Shown piece after piece: positions 54,182-62,546 of a stretch of 64,000 nt of DNA (positions within the stretch are counted from its first letter, which is position 1; each line of letters starts with the position of its first letter). This DNA comes from Halocynthiibacter styelae (GTDB taxonomy: Bacteria > Pseudomonadota > Alphaproteobacteria > Rhodobacterales > Rhodobacteraceae): contig NZ_JADCKQ010000015.1 in assembly GCF_016123485.1 (NCBI RefSeq), positions 1 through 64,000 of the forward strand. The letters run 5' to 3'. A program made the translations under genes and the position numbers. A model generated the notes under the pieces. It saw only the letters and a list, made by a program, of their open reading frames with translations, was not told the origin of the DNA and made no database searches.

Positions 54182-54831
54182 TAAAGACCAATCAGTTCCG
54201 CGATCTGATCTATGGATGTGACAACCTCGGCCCCAACCGCGCGCAAGGTTTCGTCCTGCCCTTCCGCAGCATACCCAATCGCCCGCACATCCGCCCGTAC
54301 AGCGGCAAGGCAGCCGTTTGAACTGTCATCAATCATCACAGCACCTGCGGCGTCCACACCGGCATCTTTCAGGGCCTGGATAACCATGTCAGGGGCAGGT
54401 TTGGGCGTGAAGCCTTCGCGGGAATAAATCCGTCCCTCAAACCGCTGCCACAGGCCTGATGGCCCAAGGGAACGTTCCATTTTCCCCATCGGCCCATTTG
54501 ATGCAATGGCAGTCGCAATGCCCTGGGCTTCCAGCTGATCCAGCAGCTCAGGAATGCCGTCAATCACTTCAACACCGGCTTCGATCCGGGCAAAAATTGC
54601 CAGCAGGGTTTCATCCACCCAGTTGTCCGGCAGATCCGCGCCCCGGCGTTTTGCTTCGTCATGCACACCAAAGATCGTGCCGCCGACAAAAAGCTCCTGG
54701 CATTCATGGGCAGACACGGGCAGGCCGTATCGGGTCAGGCTGTCGGCAATGACTTCATTCACCGGGCCCTCAGTGTCGACCAGCACACCATCACAGTCAA
54801 AAATCACAAGCTTTGGCAGTGTGTTGATCAT
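54181..54831 (-). CDS. HAD-superfamily hydrolase (phosphoglycolate phosphatase-like)
   Basis: 216 residues. Motif I is VIFDCDGVLVDTEGPV (DxD intact), motif II AIASNGPMG, motif III Lys in FTPKPAPDM and motif IV AVMIDDSSNG. This is the beta-phosphoglucomutase/phosphoglycolate phosphatase-type subgroup with an alpha-helical cap. The substrate is not determined by sequence alone. It is separated by 93 nt from rsmD. Confidence 0.9.
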   Translation of the reverse strand: MINTLPKLVIFDCDGVLVDTEGPVNEVIADSLTRYGLPVSAHECQELFVGGTIFGVHDEAKRRGADLPDNWVDETLLAIFARIEAGVEVIDGIPELLDQLEAQGIATAIASNGPMGKMERSLGPSGLWQRFEGRIYSREGFTPKPAPDMVIQALKDAGVDAAGAVMIDDSSNGCLAAVRADVRAIGYAAEGQDETLRAVGAEVVTSIDQIAELIGL

Positions 54832-54923
54832 ATCGGGCCTTTCCTGTGTATTTACACTTGCAGAGTTAACAAAAACAAAATTCTGGTTTTCTGGTTGGTG
54901 GGTTCAGGCTGTTTTACCTTCAC

Positions 54924-55487
54924 CTACCCCAGGTACTCGAGAAAGTTAATCCGGCTGTCGCCATATTTGCGCTGATCCAGAAGCTCAAGGCCATCTGGCA
55001 CTTCAATTTCAGCGCTTTCTTCCCAGACAATCAGCGCGCCAGGTGCAATCCAGCCCTGGGCCATCGCCGCCGCCATCGCCTTTTCCCCAAGGCCTTTGCC
55101 ATAAGGTGGATCCAGAAATACCAGATCAGCCCTGTTCCCCGGACATGTCGGCAGACGTGCGGCATCAACACGCAAAAGCGTCATCGCGCCCTCTGCGCCC
55201 AAAAGCTTGCCATTCGCCTGAATAAGCCGCTGCCCCACGCGCCCGTTCTCAACAAACGTCACATGCGCCGCGCCGCGCGACAGGGCCTCAAATCCAAGCG
55301 CACCGGTGCCTGCAAAAATATCCAGCACACGCGCGCCTTCGATCTCTACATCAAACCGCCCGCCGGACAGCACGTTAAACAGGCTTTCGCGCACGCGATC
55401 CGTGGTCGGTCGCAGGTGGGCTCCGGCATCGCCTTTGCCCACCGCCGTCAAAGCCCGCCCGCGATGTATGCCTGCAATAATCCTCAT
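54924..55487 (-). CDS. rsmD: 16S rRNA (guanine(966)-N2)-methyltransferase RsmD
   Basis: 187 residues. The AdoMet loop is VLDIFAGTGALGFEALSRGA and the catalytic motif is LVFLDPPYGKG (DPPY). It methylates G966 of 16S rRNA. The N-terminal MRIIAGIHRGRALTA is typical. Its start overlaps the upstream flavoprotein gene by 4 nt (ATGA). Confidence 0.93.
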   Translation of the reverse strand: MRIIAGIHRGRALTAVGKGDAGAHLRPTTDRVRESLFNVLSGGRFDVEIEGARVLDIFAGTGALGFEALSRGAAHVTFVENGRVGQRLIQANGKLLGAEGAMTLLRVDAARLPTCPGNRADLVFLDPPYGKGLGEKAMAAAMAQGWIAPGALIVWEESAEIEVPDGLELLDQRKYGDSRINFLEYLG

Positions 55488-56689
55488 GCTTTCAGCAGCG
55501 GTTTCAGATCGGCAGAGGCATCCGCCACAACCGCAGGATCCGCGTTTTTCCCCGCATCAATCAGACGTTTCCCGACCATATACCCACGCGGATCATTCAT
55601 CGCATCCACTGCAATCAGCTGTCCGTCACGGTAATACCAATGCGACCGGCTGGCCCCGCCATCACGCACAACCACCTGATCAAACCCGGTGTTCAGCCCG
55701 GCAATCTGCAGCTTCACATCATACTGATCCGACCAGAACCAGATCTGCGGCACATAGGCTTTGTCCGCGCCCATCATGTTGTCCGCCACCAGTTCCGCCT
55801 GATCAATCGCATTGGGCACGCTTTCCAGACGAATACGCCCACCGGCACGCGGGAATGACGCACAGTCACCGGCCGCAAAAATCGCCGCATCAGAGGTTCG
55901 CCCCTGTGCATCTGTCTTAATGCCATTGTCCAGCTCAAGCCCCGCCAGTTCCGCAAGCCCCGTCGCAGGCGTAATCCCAACGCCAGCAATGACAAAATCC
56001 ACATCCAGCGTGCTGCCGTCGGACAGTTCCGCGCCAGTGACTCGACCTTCACCAAGCAACCGCGCAAGCCCCACACCTTCGCGAATATCAACGCCATGTT
56101 CCCCATGCAGCTTGCGGAAGAAATCGGATGTTTCGGTTGACGCAACACGCTGCAGAATACGATCCGCCATCTCAACCAGCGTCACCTTCAGCCCTGATTT
56201 CGCCGCCACCGCAGCGGCCTCCAACCCGATATAGCCACCGCCGATAATCAACACATGGCGGCCTTCCACAAACTCCGGCGCCATGGCGTCCACATCAGAC
56301 AAGCCGCGCACGGTGTAAATCCCATCCAGATCCCCGCCAATCGCGGCGGGCAGACGGCGCGGTTCAGATCCGGTGGTCAGGGCAAGCTGATCATATGCCA
56401 GAACCTCGCCCCCCACGGTCACGGTCTTGGCAGCAGCATCAATCGCCTCAACGCGCGCGCCAAGGCGCAGCTCAATGTCCTGATCCGCATAGAAACTTTC
56501 CGGGCGCAGGAACAGGCGTTCGCGCTCCATCTCGCCCAGCAAATACGCTTTGGACAGCGGCGGGCGCTGATAGGGAGGTGCGCTTTCCTCGCCAATCAGG
56601 GTCACTTTCCCGTCAAACCCAAGCTTGCGCAGCTTCGCCGTCAGGGAACTGCCGGCCTGCCCGGCACCGATCACGATTATATGGCTCAT
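55484..56689 (-). CDS. Ferredoxin-reductase-like FAD/NAD(P)-dependent oxidoreductase
   Basis: 401 residues from ATG 56689 (MSHIIVIGAGQAGSSL). The FAD loop IVIGAGQAGSSL, the second loop IIGGGYIGLEAAAVA and the late FAAGDCASF (FAD-binding) match rhodocoxin/putidaredoxin-type reductases. It would pass electrons from NAD(P)H to a ferredoxin, perhaps a cytochrome P450 partner, none of which is adjacent. It is coupled to rsmD by a 4-nt overlap. Confidence 0.9.
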   Translation of the reverse strand: MSHIIVIGAGQAGSSLTAKLRKLGFDGKVTLIGEESAPPYQRPPLSKAYLLGEMERERLFLRPESFYADQDIELRLGARVEAIDAAAKTVTVGGEVLAYDQLALTTGSEPRRLPAAIGGDLDGIYTVRGLSDVDAMAPEFVEGRHVLIIGGGYIGLEAAAVAAKSGLKVTLVEMADRILQRVASTETSDFFRKLHGEHGVDIREGVGLARLLGEGRVTGAELSDGSTLDVDFVIAGVGITPATGLAELAGLELDNGIKTDAQGRTSDAAIFAAGDCASFPRAGGRIRLESVPNAIDQAELVADNMMGADKAYVPQIWFWSDQYDVKLQIAGLNTGFDQVVVRDGGASRSHWYYRDGQLIAVDAMNDPRGYMVGKRLIDAGKNADPAVVADASADLKPLLKA

Positions 56690-56788
56690 TTCTTTCTCCC
56701 ATTCCCGGCTTTGCGGATGTCTCAACTGACCCTATAGTTAGCTGACAGCAAATGGCAATTGCCACAATTGATCCAGAGGAAAAGCGAC

Positions 56789-57277
56789 ATGACAATCACA
56801 GTGGGCGACGCGCTGCCAGCGGCAGATCTGATGCAAATGGGCGACGCAGGCCCGGAAAAAATCGCACTGTCTGATCTGACAGACGGGCGCAAAGTCGTGA
56901 TCTTCGGCCTGCCCGGCGCCTATACCGGCACCTGTAGCAACGAACATGTGCCCGGCTTCATCCAGCACGCCGAAGCCCTGCGCGCAAAAGGCGTCGACGA
57001 CATCATCTGCGTTTCCGTCAATGATGCCTTTGTGATGCAGGCCTGGGGCAAAGATACGGGCGCGGATGCCGCCGGTCTGAAAATGCTGGGCGATCCGCTC
57101 TCCACCTTCACCCGTTCCATCGGCCTTGACTTCGACGCGCCTGATTTCGGCCTGATCGGCCGCTCCCTGCGCTACGCCATGGTCGTAGAAGACGGCAAAG
57201 TCACCGCCCTCAACGTCGAGGAAAACCCCGGAGTCTGCGACGTCTCAGGCGGCGCAGCTGTGCTGGCGATGGTTTGA
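56789..57277 (+). CDS. Peroxiredoxin (Prx5-type)
   Basis: 162 residues from ATG 56789 (MTITVGDALPAADL), with a GAGGAAA site upstream. The peroxidatic Cys is in PGAYTGTCSNEHVPGF, the standard Prx5 motif, and another Cys sits in EENPGVCDVSGG, a possible resolving residue. It reduces hydroperoxides. It is divergent from the flavoprotein gene, with 99 nt between. Confidence 0.92.
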   Translation: MTITVGDALPAADLMQMGDAGPEKIALSDLTDGRKVVIFGLPGAYTGTCSNEHVPGFIQHAEALRAKGVDDIICVSVNDAFVMQAWGKDTGADAAGLKMLGDPLSTFTRSIGLDFDAPDFGLIGRSLRYAMVVEDGKVTALNVEENPGVCDVSGGAAVLAMV

Positions 57278-57349
57278 ACGGTCCGGGTTGGCTTTACGGC
57301 GTAGCTTCCCGTTGGTATGGAGAGTTGAGTAACAGTAATAGGTCCATCA

Positions 57350-57904
57350 ATGTTTTTTCGTACTCTTCTTGCTTTAGCTACTGCGTTTGTTCTTACGGGC
57401 TGTGAGGAAGCAAATCGCCAGGCTGAAGAACGTTCCGCTGCAAACCTTGAGCTAGCCGCAACCCATATGCCATCACTCATACAAGCAGAGTACAGGCCAG
57501 TTCTGCCCCCGTGCTTTGACTTTCTGCGCAATGGTGTTGCCCCAACCTCTCAAACGCTTCAGCGTTTGGGTTACCAGGATCGGGGGAGGATCTTCGAGTA
57601 TCGGAATATCAAGGATCTTAAACAGTCAGAGACCTCAGAAGTCGTAAAACACGCCTTTTTCGATACCTATAGCTTCCGCGGAACCAACTCTTGTCGTGTG
57701 GTTTACTTTAGCAGTTTCTTCCCGGCATATTATGTTGCTGATCAAGCTCAGGCACCTGTTGAAAATCTGCTGCGTGCAAATGGTTATAGCAGAGTAGCCG
57801 GACCAGATGGAAACAGGTTCACCAAAGATGGCCTGACGGTGTCTCTTATCATTCGATATCGTGACAGTTTGACCGAGATTATTCTGCGGGGCGAAGCTGA
57901 CTAA
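57350..57904 (+). CDS. AT-rich lipoprotein of unknown function
   Basis: 184 residues. The signal peptide ends at LTGC (Cys18), a lipobox. The mature part has three further cysteines (LPPCFDF, TNSCRVV) that could form a disulfide, but no known motif. Base composition is AT-richer than its neighbours, suggesting acquisition. The ATG lies after a weak ribosome binding region. It is followed by a bidirectional terminator. Confidence 0.65.
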   Translation: MFFRTLLALATAFVLTGCEEANRQAEERSAANLELAATHMPSLIQAEYRPVLPPCFDFLRNGVAPTSQTLQRLGYQDRGRIFEYRNIKDLKQSETSEVVKHAFFDTYSFRGTNSCRVVYFSSFFPAYYVADQAQAPVENLLRANGYSRVAGPDGNRFTKDGLTVSLIIRYRDSLTEIILRGEAD

Positions 57905-57953
57905 AATGTAGGGTTCAATGTTGAAGCAGTGAGTCGTATGCATAGGAAATCAC

Positions 57954-57983
57954 AAAAAAGGCACCCAATCGGGTGCCTCTTCT
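57954..57983. terminator. Bidirectional intrinsic terminator
   Basis: AGGCACCC (57959-57966) and GGGTGCCT (57971-57978) form a perfect stem with a 4-nt loop. A-run on the left and T-rich on the right let it serve both the lipoprotein gene and the convergent small gene. Confidence 0.88.
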
Positions 57984-57991
57984 TTTTCAGA

Positions 57992-58222
57992 TCATCCCAG
58001 AAGATGTTCTTTCACTTTTTCGATCACATCTTCGGTGGAGATCCCCAGGTTCTCCAGCAGGGACATGTCGATGCCATATTCAGACAGCATCGCCGGAACT
58101 TCTGCGATGTCCAGGTCCGCCAGCGCGGACATGTCGATGCCGCTGTCTGCAATTTTTGACACGATTTCATCTGTGCCACCAAAGGCATTTACGGCTGCGC
58201 CAATCAGATCACCAAGACCCAT
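57992..58222 (-). CDS. Small acidic helical protein with internal repeat
   Basis: 76 residues from ATG 58222 (MGLGDLIGAAVNAFGG), with a GGAG site 6-7 nt upstream. It contains a duplicated unit, SGIDMSALADLD and YGIDMSLLENLG, each followed by an acidic helix. The family was not recognised; no signal peptide or membrane segment. It is followed by a strong terminator and preceded by about 200 nt that include a tandem repeat. Confidence 0.72.
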   Translation of the reverse strand: MGLGDLIGAAVNAFGGTDEIVSKIADSGIDMSALADLDIAEVPAMLSEYGIDMSLLENLGISTEDVIEKVKEHLLG

Positions 58223-58345
58223 ATCGTTACTCCATTTTTTACGAAGGTTAATTTTATCTTGCGCGGAATCTGCCAGTTTCCGCACGGGATTGAAAGCCAC
58301 AAAAGCGGGGAAAGCGCGCAGGCTTCTCCCCCAATCCGGCCCTGT

Positions 58346-58416
58346 AAAATCTTTAAACTCTCGTATTCTGAAGCTTTAAAGATTTTAAACTCTGGCATCT
58401 GACGCCTTTAAAGATT
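58346..58416. repeat. Imperfect 32-bp tandem repeat with TTTAAAGAT arms
   Basis: Two 32-bp units: 58352-58383 (TTTAAACTCTCGTATT and onward) and 58384-58415 (TTTAAACTCTGGCATC and onward), each ending TTTAAAGAT. An inverted copy AAAATCTTTAAA (58346-58357) precedes the first unit and pairs with TTTAAAGATTTT (58375-58386). They lie between the phhB stop and the promoter of the small gene at 58222. Confidence 0.7.
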
Positions 58417-58422
58417 GTACAT

Positions 58423-58713
58423 TTACCCGGCCAGCGCATCCATCTTACGGGCCAGTTTCACATCCAGTTCCGTCAGCCCGTCATGGTCATGTGTCGTCAG
58501 CGTCACATCGACCTTATTCCAGACATTCGACCATTCCGGGTGGTGCTTGTATTTCTCTGCCCAGATCGCAGTGCGGGTCATAAAACCAAAGGCATCAATG
58601 AAGTTTTTGAAGGCGTAAACTTTTGAAATCGCATCACGATCTGCATCATGCGTCCATCCATTCTGCAACAGCGGTGCCAGGTCATGCGCCCGTTCGTCTT
58701 CATTCAGTCTCAT
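58423..58713 (-). CDS. phhB: Pterin-4a-carbinolamine dehydratase
   Basis: 96 residues from ATG 58713 ([17 protein letters not shown]). The conserved core [20 protein letters not shown] followed by [19 protein letters not shown] (with the His residues of the active site) matches PCD/DCoH. It regenerates tetrahydrobiopterin/tetrahydropterin cofactor. Its start overlaps the end of the upstream GNAT gene by 14 nt. Confidence 0.92.
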   Translation of the reverse strand: MRLNEDERAHDLAPLLQNGWTHDADRDAISKVYAFKNFIDAFGFMTRTAIWAEKYKHHPEWSNVWNKVDVTLTTHDHDGLTELDVKLARKMDALAG

Positions 58714-59887
58714 CCTGTTCCCCTTCCACAATTTTAAACGGCCCATAACTGCTGAGCACTTCGATATCCTGACCAATCGCTGCGGCCTCAGCACGGATAA
58801 ACCGTTGAACTGCCTCAGAAAATCCGGCATCGCCAATCCAGTGCAGCGAATGACATTCCACCGGCAAATAGCCCCGCGCAAGCTTGTGTTCCCCCTGCGC
58901 CCCAGCCTCAACCCTTTGTAATCCCTGCGAAATCGCAAAGTCGATGGCCTGATAGTAACACAGTTCGAAATGCAGCGCAGGGTGATCTTCGACACACCCC
59001 CAATAGCGCCCGAACAGCACCTCTTTACCGATAAAATTCAGCGCCCCCGCGATGAATTTCCCATCCCGCCGCGCCAGCACCAGCAACACATCATCACGCA
59101 TATCTTTTTGAATTTCATCGAAAAATTCGCGCGTCAGATAAGGCGTGCCCCATTTGCGCGCCCCCGTATCCTGATAAAACCGCCAGAAAGCATCCCAATG
59201 TTCCGGCGCAATCTGATCCCCGGTCAGCGCAATGATTTCTCCGCCAAACCCATGCGCTTGTCGCCTCTCCTTACGGATATTTTTACGCTTGCGCGAGGAT
59301 AGCGCATTCAGGAAATCGTCAAAACCCGAATACCCATCATTCACCCAATGAAACTGCGTCGATTTCCGGTGCATCAACCCCATCTCAGCCCCCGCCAGGG
59401 CCTCTGCTTCGGAACAGAAAGTAACATGGCTTGAGGACAGGTGATTGTCGCTTGCAATCTTCACCATGGCTTCCGTCAGCGCGGCCTGCCCCTTTGCTTC
59501 AACCCCTTGTTTGCAAAGGAAACGCCGCCCGGTTGCCGGGGTGAACGGCACGGCGATCTGAAGCTTGGGATAGTATTGCCCGCCCGCCTGTTCATAGGCC
59601 TGGGCCCAGTTGAAATCGAAGATAAATTCGCCCTGGCTGTGGGTTTTTAAATACATCGGCGCAATCGCAATCAGCACGCCATTTTCTCGGGCCAGCAGGT
59701 AATGTGGATGCCAGCCGGTGCCTTCGCCAACGGAACCAGACACTTCAAGGGCATGCAGAAAACGATATGTCACAAAAGGATCAGCCGGGGGCATTTGCCC
59801 ATCCGGATTGGCGCAAGCATCCCAGCCCTGCGGATCAATATCCGCAAGGCTTTGTGCCATGGTGATTTCGATATTATCCCGGGACAT
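58700..59887 (-). CDS. GNAT-type peptidoglycan/DUF482 family protein
   Basis: 395 residues from ATG 59887 ([18 protein letters not shown]). It resembles the large GNAT-fold DUF482 proteins (FemAB-like in length), with segments such as [19 protein letters not shown] and [20 protein letters not shown]. Their substrate is not known. It overlaps phhB by 14 nt and ugpQ by 14 nt, so the three are tightly packed. Confidence 0.82.
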   Translation of the reverse strand: MSRDNIEITMAQSLADIDPQGWDACANPDGQMPPADPFVTYRFLHALEVSGSVGEGTGWHPHYLLARENGVLIAIAPMYLKTHSQGEFIFDFNWAQAYEQAGGQYYPKLQIAVPFTPATGRRFLCKQGVEAKGQAALTEAMVKIASDNHLSSSHVTFCSEAEALAGAEMGLMHRKSTQFHWVNDGYSGFDDFLNALSSRKRKNIRKERRQAHGFGGEIIALTGDQIAPEHWDAFWRFYQDTGARKWGTPYLTREFFDEIQKDMRDDVLLVLARRDGKFIAGALNFIGKEVLFGRYWGCVEDHPALHFELCYYQAIDFAISQGLQRVEAGAQGEHKLARGYLPVECHSLHWIGDAGFSEAVQRFIRAEAAAIGQDIEVLSSYGPFKIVEGEQDETE

Positions 59888-60638
59888 AGCCTTCAAAGGT
59901 CACGTTTTGCGCAACTTTGCGTGCCTCTGCTTCCTGTTCGGCAGAACGGATCGTCCAGCACAGCACATGTGCGCCTGCGGTTTTCAATTCCGCCACGCGG
60001 GGACGGTCCAGATCAGCGGCCTGGTGTGAGATAAAACAAGCCCCAACCCGGTCATAATCTTCTATGTTCACAAGCTCCGCCCGACGCGCGGCCGGGATCA
60101 GCTGTTCATCTTCGCCCTGCCAGTTTTCTGTGGTGATCCCGCGTGGAATGTCAGGGGCGGCCTCCGCCAGGACGGCCACAGAATGCGGGTTGAAGGACAT
60201 CAGCGCCACATCGCCATCGTAGCCTTTCAGTGCCTCAGCTACAGCACGTTCAAGGCGCCCGTCCACCGGGCCCATGGCACCGTGTTGATCCTTGATTTCA
60301 ATCAGCAGTGGCACGCGCCCGGCGACGAAATCCAGCATCTCGGAAAACGTCGGAATGGGTTCATCATTGCCCAGCAATGTGCGCGCCTTTGCCTCTGACA
60401 GGTCACACATCTGAATAGGGCCTGCCGTGCCGGTCAGGCGTCTCATGTCGTAGTCATGAAACACCATCGCGTCGGCGTCTTTGGTGGCCTGAACGTCCAG
60501 CTCAATCCCGTAGCCCGCATCAATCGCCGCCTGAAAAGACGCCAGAGAATTTTCAGGAATACCCGCCGCAAGGTTGTGAAACCCACGGTGGGCAATCGGG
60601 GCTTTGAGGAAAGCTTCGGGAAGGGCCGGACGTTTCAT
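59874..60638 (-). CDS. ugpQ: Glycerophosphodiester phosphodiesterase
   Basis: 254 residues. The GDPD signature starts APIAHRGFHN and PENSLASFQAAIDAGYGIEL, with metal-binding Glu and Asp in ELDVQATKDADAMVFHDYDM. It splits glycerophosphodiesters to glycerol-3-phosphate and alcohols. It starts 5 nt after ridA and overlaps the GNAT gene by 14 nt. Confidence 0.93.
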   Translation of the reverse strand: MKRPALPEAFLKAPIAHRGFHNLAAGIPENSLASFQAAIDAGYGIELDVQATKDADAMVFHDYDMRRLTGTAGPIQMCDLSEAKARTLLGNDEPIPTFSEMLDFVAGRVPLLIEIKDQHGAMGPVDGRLERAVAEALKGYDGDVALMSFNPHSVAVLAEAAPDIPRGITTENWQGEDEQLIPAARRAELVNIEDYDRVGACFISHQAADLDRPRVAELKTAGAHVLCWTIRSAEQEAEARKVAQNVTFEGYVPG

Positions 60639-60643
60639 ATCAG

Positions 60644-61111
60644 TTACTTAACCTGAAAGATGCCTTCGATTTCCACAGCCACGCCAAACGGCAGAGATGC
60701 GGCGGAAACAGCAGAACGGGAATGACGGCCGGTGTCACCCAAAACTTCGACGAAGAAATCGGATGCGCCGTTGATCACTTTCGGCTGGTCGCCAAAATCA
60801 GCGGTGGAATTCACAAAACCTGTCAGTTTCACAACTTTCACAAGGCGGGTCAGGTCGCCATCAAGGGCGGCTTTGACCTGAGACAGCAGGCTTTTTGCAC
60901 AGCTTTGCGCCGCGGCTGCACCTGCTTCGGCATCCATATTTTCACCCAGTTTGCCGGTCAGGAAAGACCCGTCAGCGTTCTGGGAAATCTGGCCGGATAC
61001 ATACAGCATATCGCCAACCTGCACATAAGGCACATAATTCGCCGCAGGGGCCGGGCCAGCGGCCAGTGTGATACCCATTTCAGCAAGGCGGGCTTCGATC
61101 GGATTGGTCAT
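60644..61111 (-). CDS. ridA: RidA family protein
   Basis: 155 residues from ATG 61111 (MTNPIEARLAEMGITL). The core GDMLYVSGQISQNADGSFLTG and VVKLTGFVNSTADFGDQPKV, with the conserved Arg in HSRSAVSAASLPFGVAVEIE, match the YjgF/RidA fold (this is a longer subfamily). RidA hydrolyses reactive enamines from amino-acid metabolism. It opens the ridA-ugpQ-GNAT-phhB run. Confidence 0.9.
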   Translation of the reverse strand: MTNPIEARLAEMGITLAAGPAPAANYVPYVQVGDMLYVSGQISQNADGSFLTGKLGENMDAEAGAAAAQSCAKSLLSQVKAALDGDLTRLVKVVKLTGFVNSTADFGDQPKVINGASDFFVEVLGDTGRHSRSAVSAASLPFGVAVEIEGIFQVK

Positions 61112-61226
61112 GATACACCTGTCAGTTAACGCGTTTGTCTGGCGCGACACTGAACCGAAAACAGGCGAAAAGAAAGAGGGTATCGCGACCTCCTGGCAGA
61201 AATCGCGACTCCTTATTGTGAGGCGC

Positions 61227-62546
61227 TTAATCCTCGCGGAACGCCCGGTTAAAGTAATCCGAAAGAGGTTTCACAAGGTAAGTGATCGGGGTGCGATCGC
61301 TGGTGCGGATATAGGCTTCGACCGGCATCCCGGGCAACAGGGTGACATCCTGTGGCAGGCGTGCGGCTTCGCCTTCATTCAAGGCCACCTCGGCGCGGTA
61401 ATAGTTCGCGCCAGTGTTTTCATCGGTAAACGCATCAGCAGAAAGTTTCGACACATACCCAAACAGTTCCGGCGTGTCCTGGGCGCTGAAGGCCGGGAAG
61501 CGCAGGGTTGCCGGTTGCTGTATATAGATCTGGTCGATGTGAATGGGTTCAATATTCACAACAAGCACCAGGGGCCGGTCCTGTGGGATCAATGCCATGA
61601 CATCATCCGCCGGGCGCAACACTGCGCGGGGTGCGAAAACTTTCAGCCCATGCACAACACCTGACACAGGTGCATGCACGTCAAGACGTTGCAGGCGTTC
61701 CTGAAGGCTGGTGATCTGGGTCGTGATTGTGATCAGTTCATAGCGCAGACTGCTGATGGCCGAAATCGCATCTTCGCGGCGCTGACTGGTCAGGCTCAGG
61801 GCTTCGAGGTCAATTTCAGAAATCTGTTCGTTCGCGCGCGCAGCTGTGGCGGTGAATTCGCCGATCTGGCCCAGAAGACGGGCTTCTTCCCGTTGCAGGG
61901 CCAGAACTGTTGCGGCCTGTGATAATCCCCGGTCCAGCAGGCCTTGCTGGGTTTCCAATTCCTGGCGCAGCAGTTCAATCTGTCGATTGAGAGAGTTATG
62001 CTGGGCCGCGATCCCTTCCAGTTGCAGATTGATCTGGGTTTTACGGTTCTGCAACTGATCCAGGGTATGCTGCAACGTGGTGCGGCGGGTTTCAAACAGG
62101 GTTTCCTGACTTATCATCAACCCGCGTAGCCTGGCACTTTCTGCTGCGCCATCCATGAGTTCATCAGAAAAAACAGGGGTCTCTGCATTGTCGCGTTCGG
62201 CTTCGAACCGGGCCATGCTGGCCAGAAGTTCATACCGCTGTTCAACCTGCCCGGTCAGTTCAGATTGCAACAGAGCCGGATCAAGGCGAATCAAAAGATC
62301 GCCGCGCTGAACAAGTTCACCTTCTTCCACCAGAATTTCTTCAACCACACCGCCATCGGGATGCTGGACGGCCTGGCTTTGCTGTTCGACGCGGATCTGG
62401 CCGCTGCTGACGACGGCCCCGGCGATCTGCGTGGTAAAAGCCCAGAGACCACCGCCACCCAAAAGAATGCCAAGCGCAACCACGCCGGTGATGATCCGGC
62501 CGCGAATTGGGAAATCAACCTCATCCGGGTTGTGCTGCATCTTCAT
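61227..62546 (-). CDS. Type I secretion membrane-fusion protein (HlyD family)
   Basis: 439 residues. An N-terminal membrane anchor (about 21-41) is followed by a periplasmic hairpin of long coiled coils (roughly 80-290) flanked by lipoyl/barrel-sandwich segments (start RVEQQSQAVQHPDGGVVEEI and AVSGVVHGLKVFAPR). The C-terminal part matches the RTX-type adaptor PrtE/HlyD. It bridges the ABC transporter and the outer-membrane TolC-type channel. It overlaps the transporter gene upstream by 4 nt. Confidence 0.92.
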   Translation of the reverse strand: MKMQHNPDEVDFPIRGRIITGVVALGILLGGGGLWAFTTQIAGAVVSSGQIRVEQQSQAVQHPDGGVVEEILVEEGELVQRGDLLIRLDPALLQSELTGQVEQRYELLASMARFEAERDNAETPVFSDELMDGAAESARLRGLMISQETLFETRRTTLQHTLDQLQNRKTQINLQLEGIAAQHNSLNRQIELLRQELETQQGLLDRGLSQAATVLALQREEARLLGQIGEFTATAARANEQISEIDLEALSLTSQRREDAISAISSLRYELITITTQITSLQERLQRLDVHAPVSGVVHGLKVFAPRAVLRPADDVMALIPQDRPLVLVVNIEPIHIDQIYIQQPATLRFPAFSAQDTPELFGYVSKLSADAFTDENTGANYYRAEVALNEGEAARLPQDVTLLPGMPVEAYIRTSDRTPITYLVKPLSDYFNRAFRED

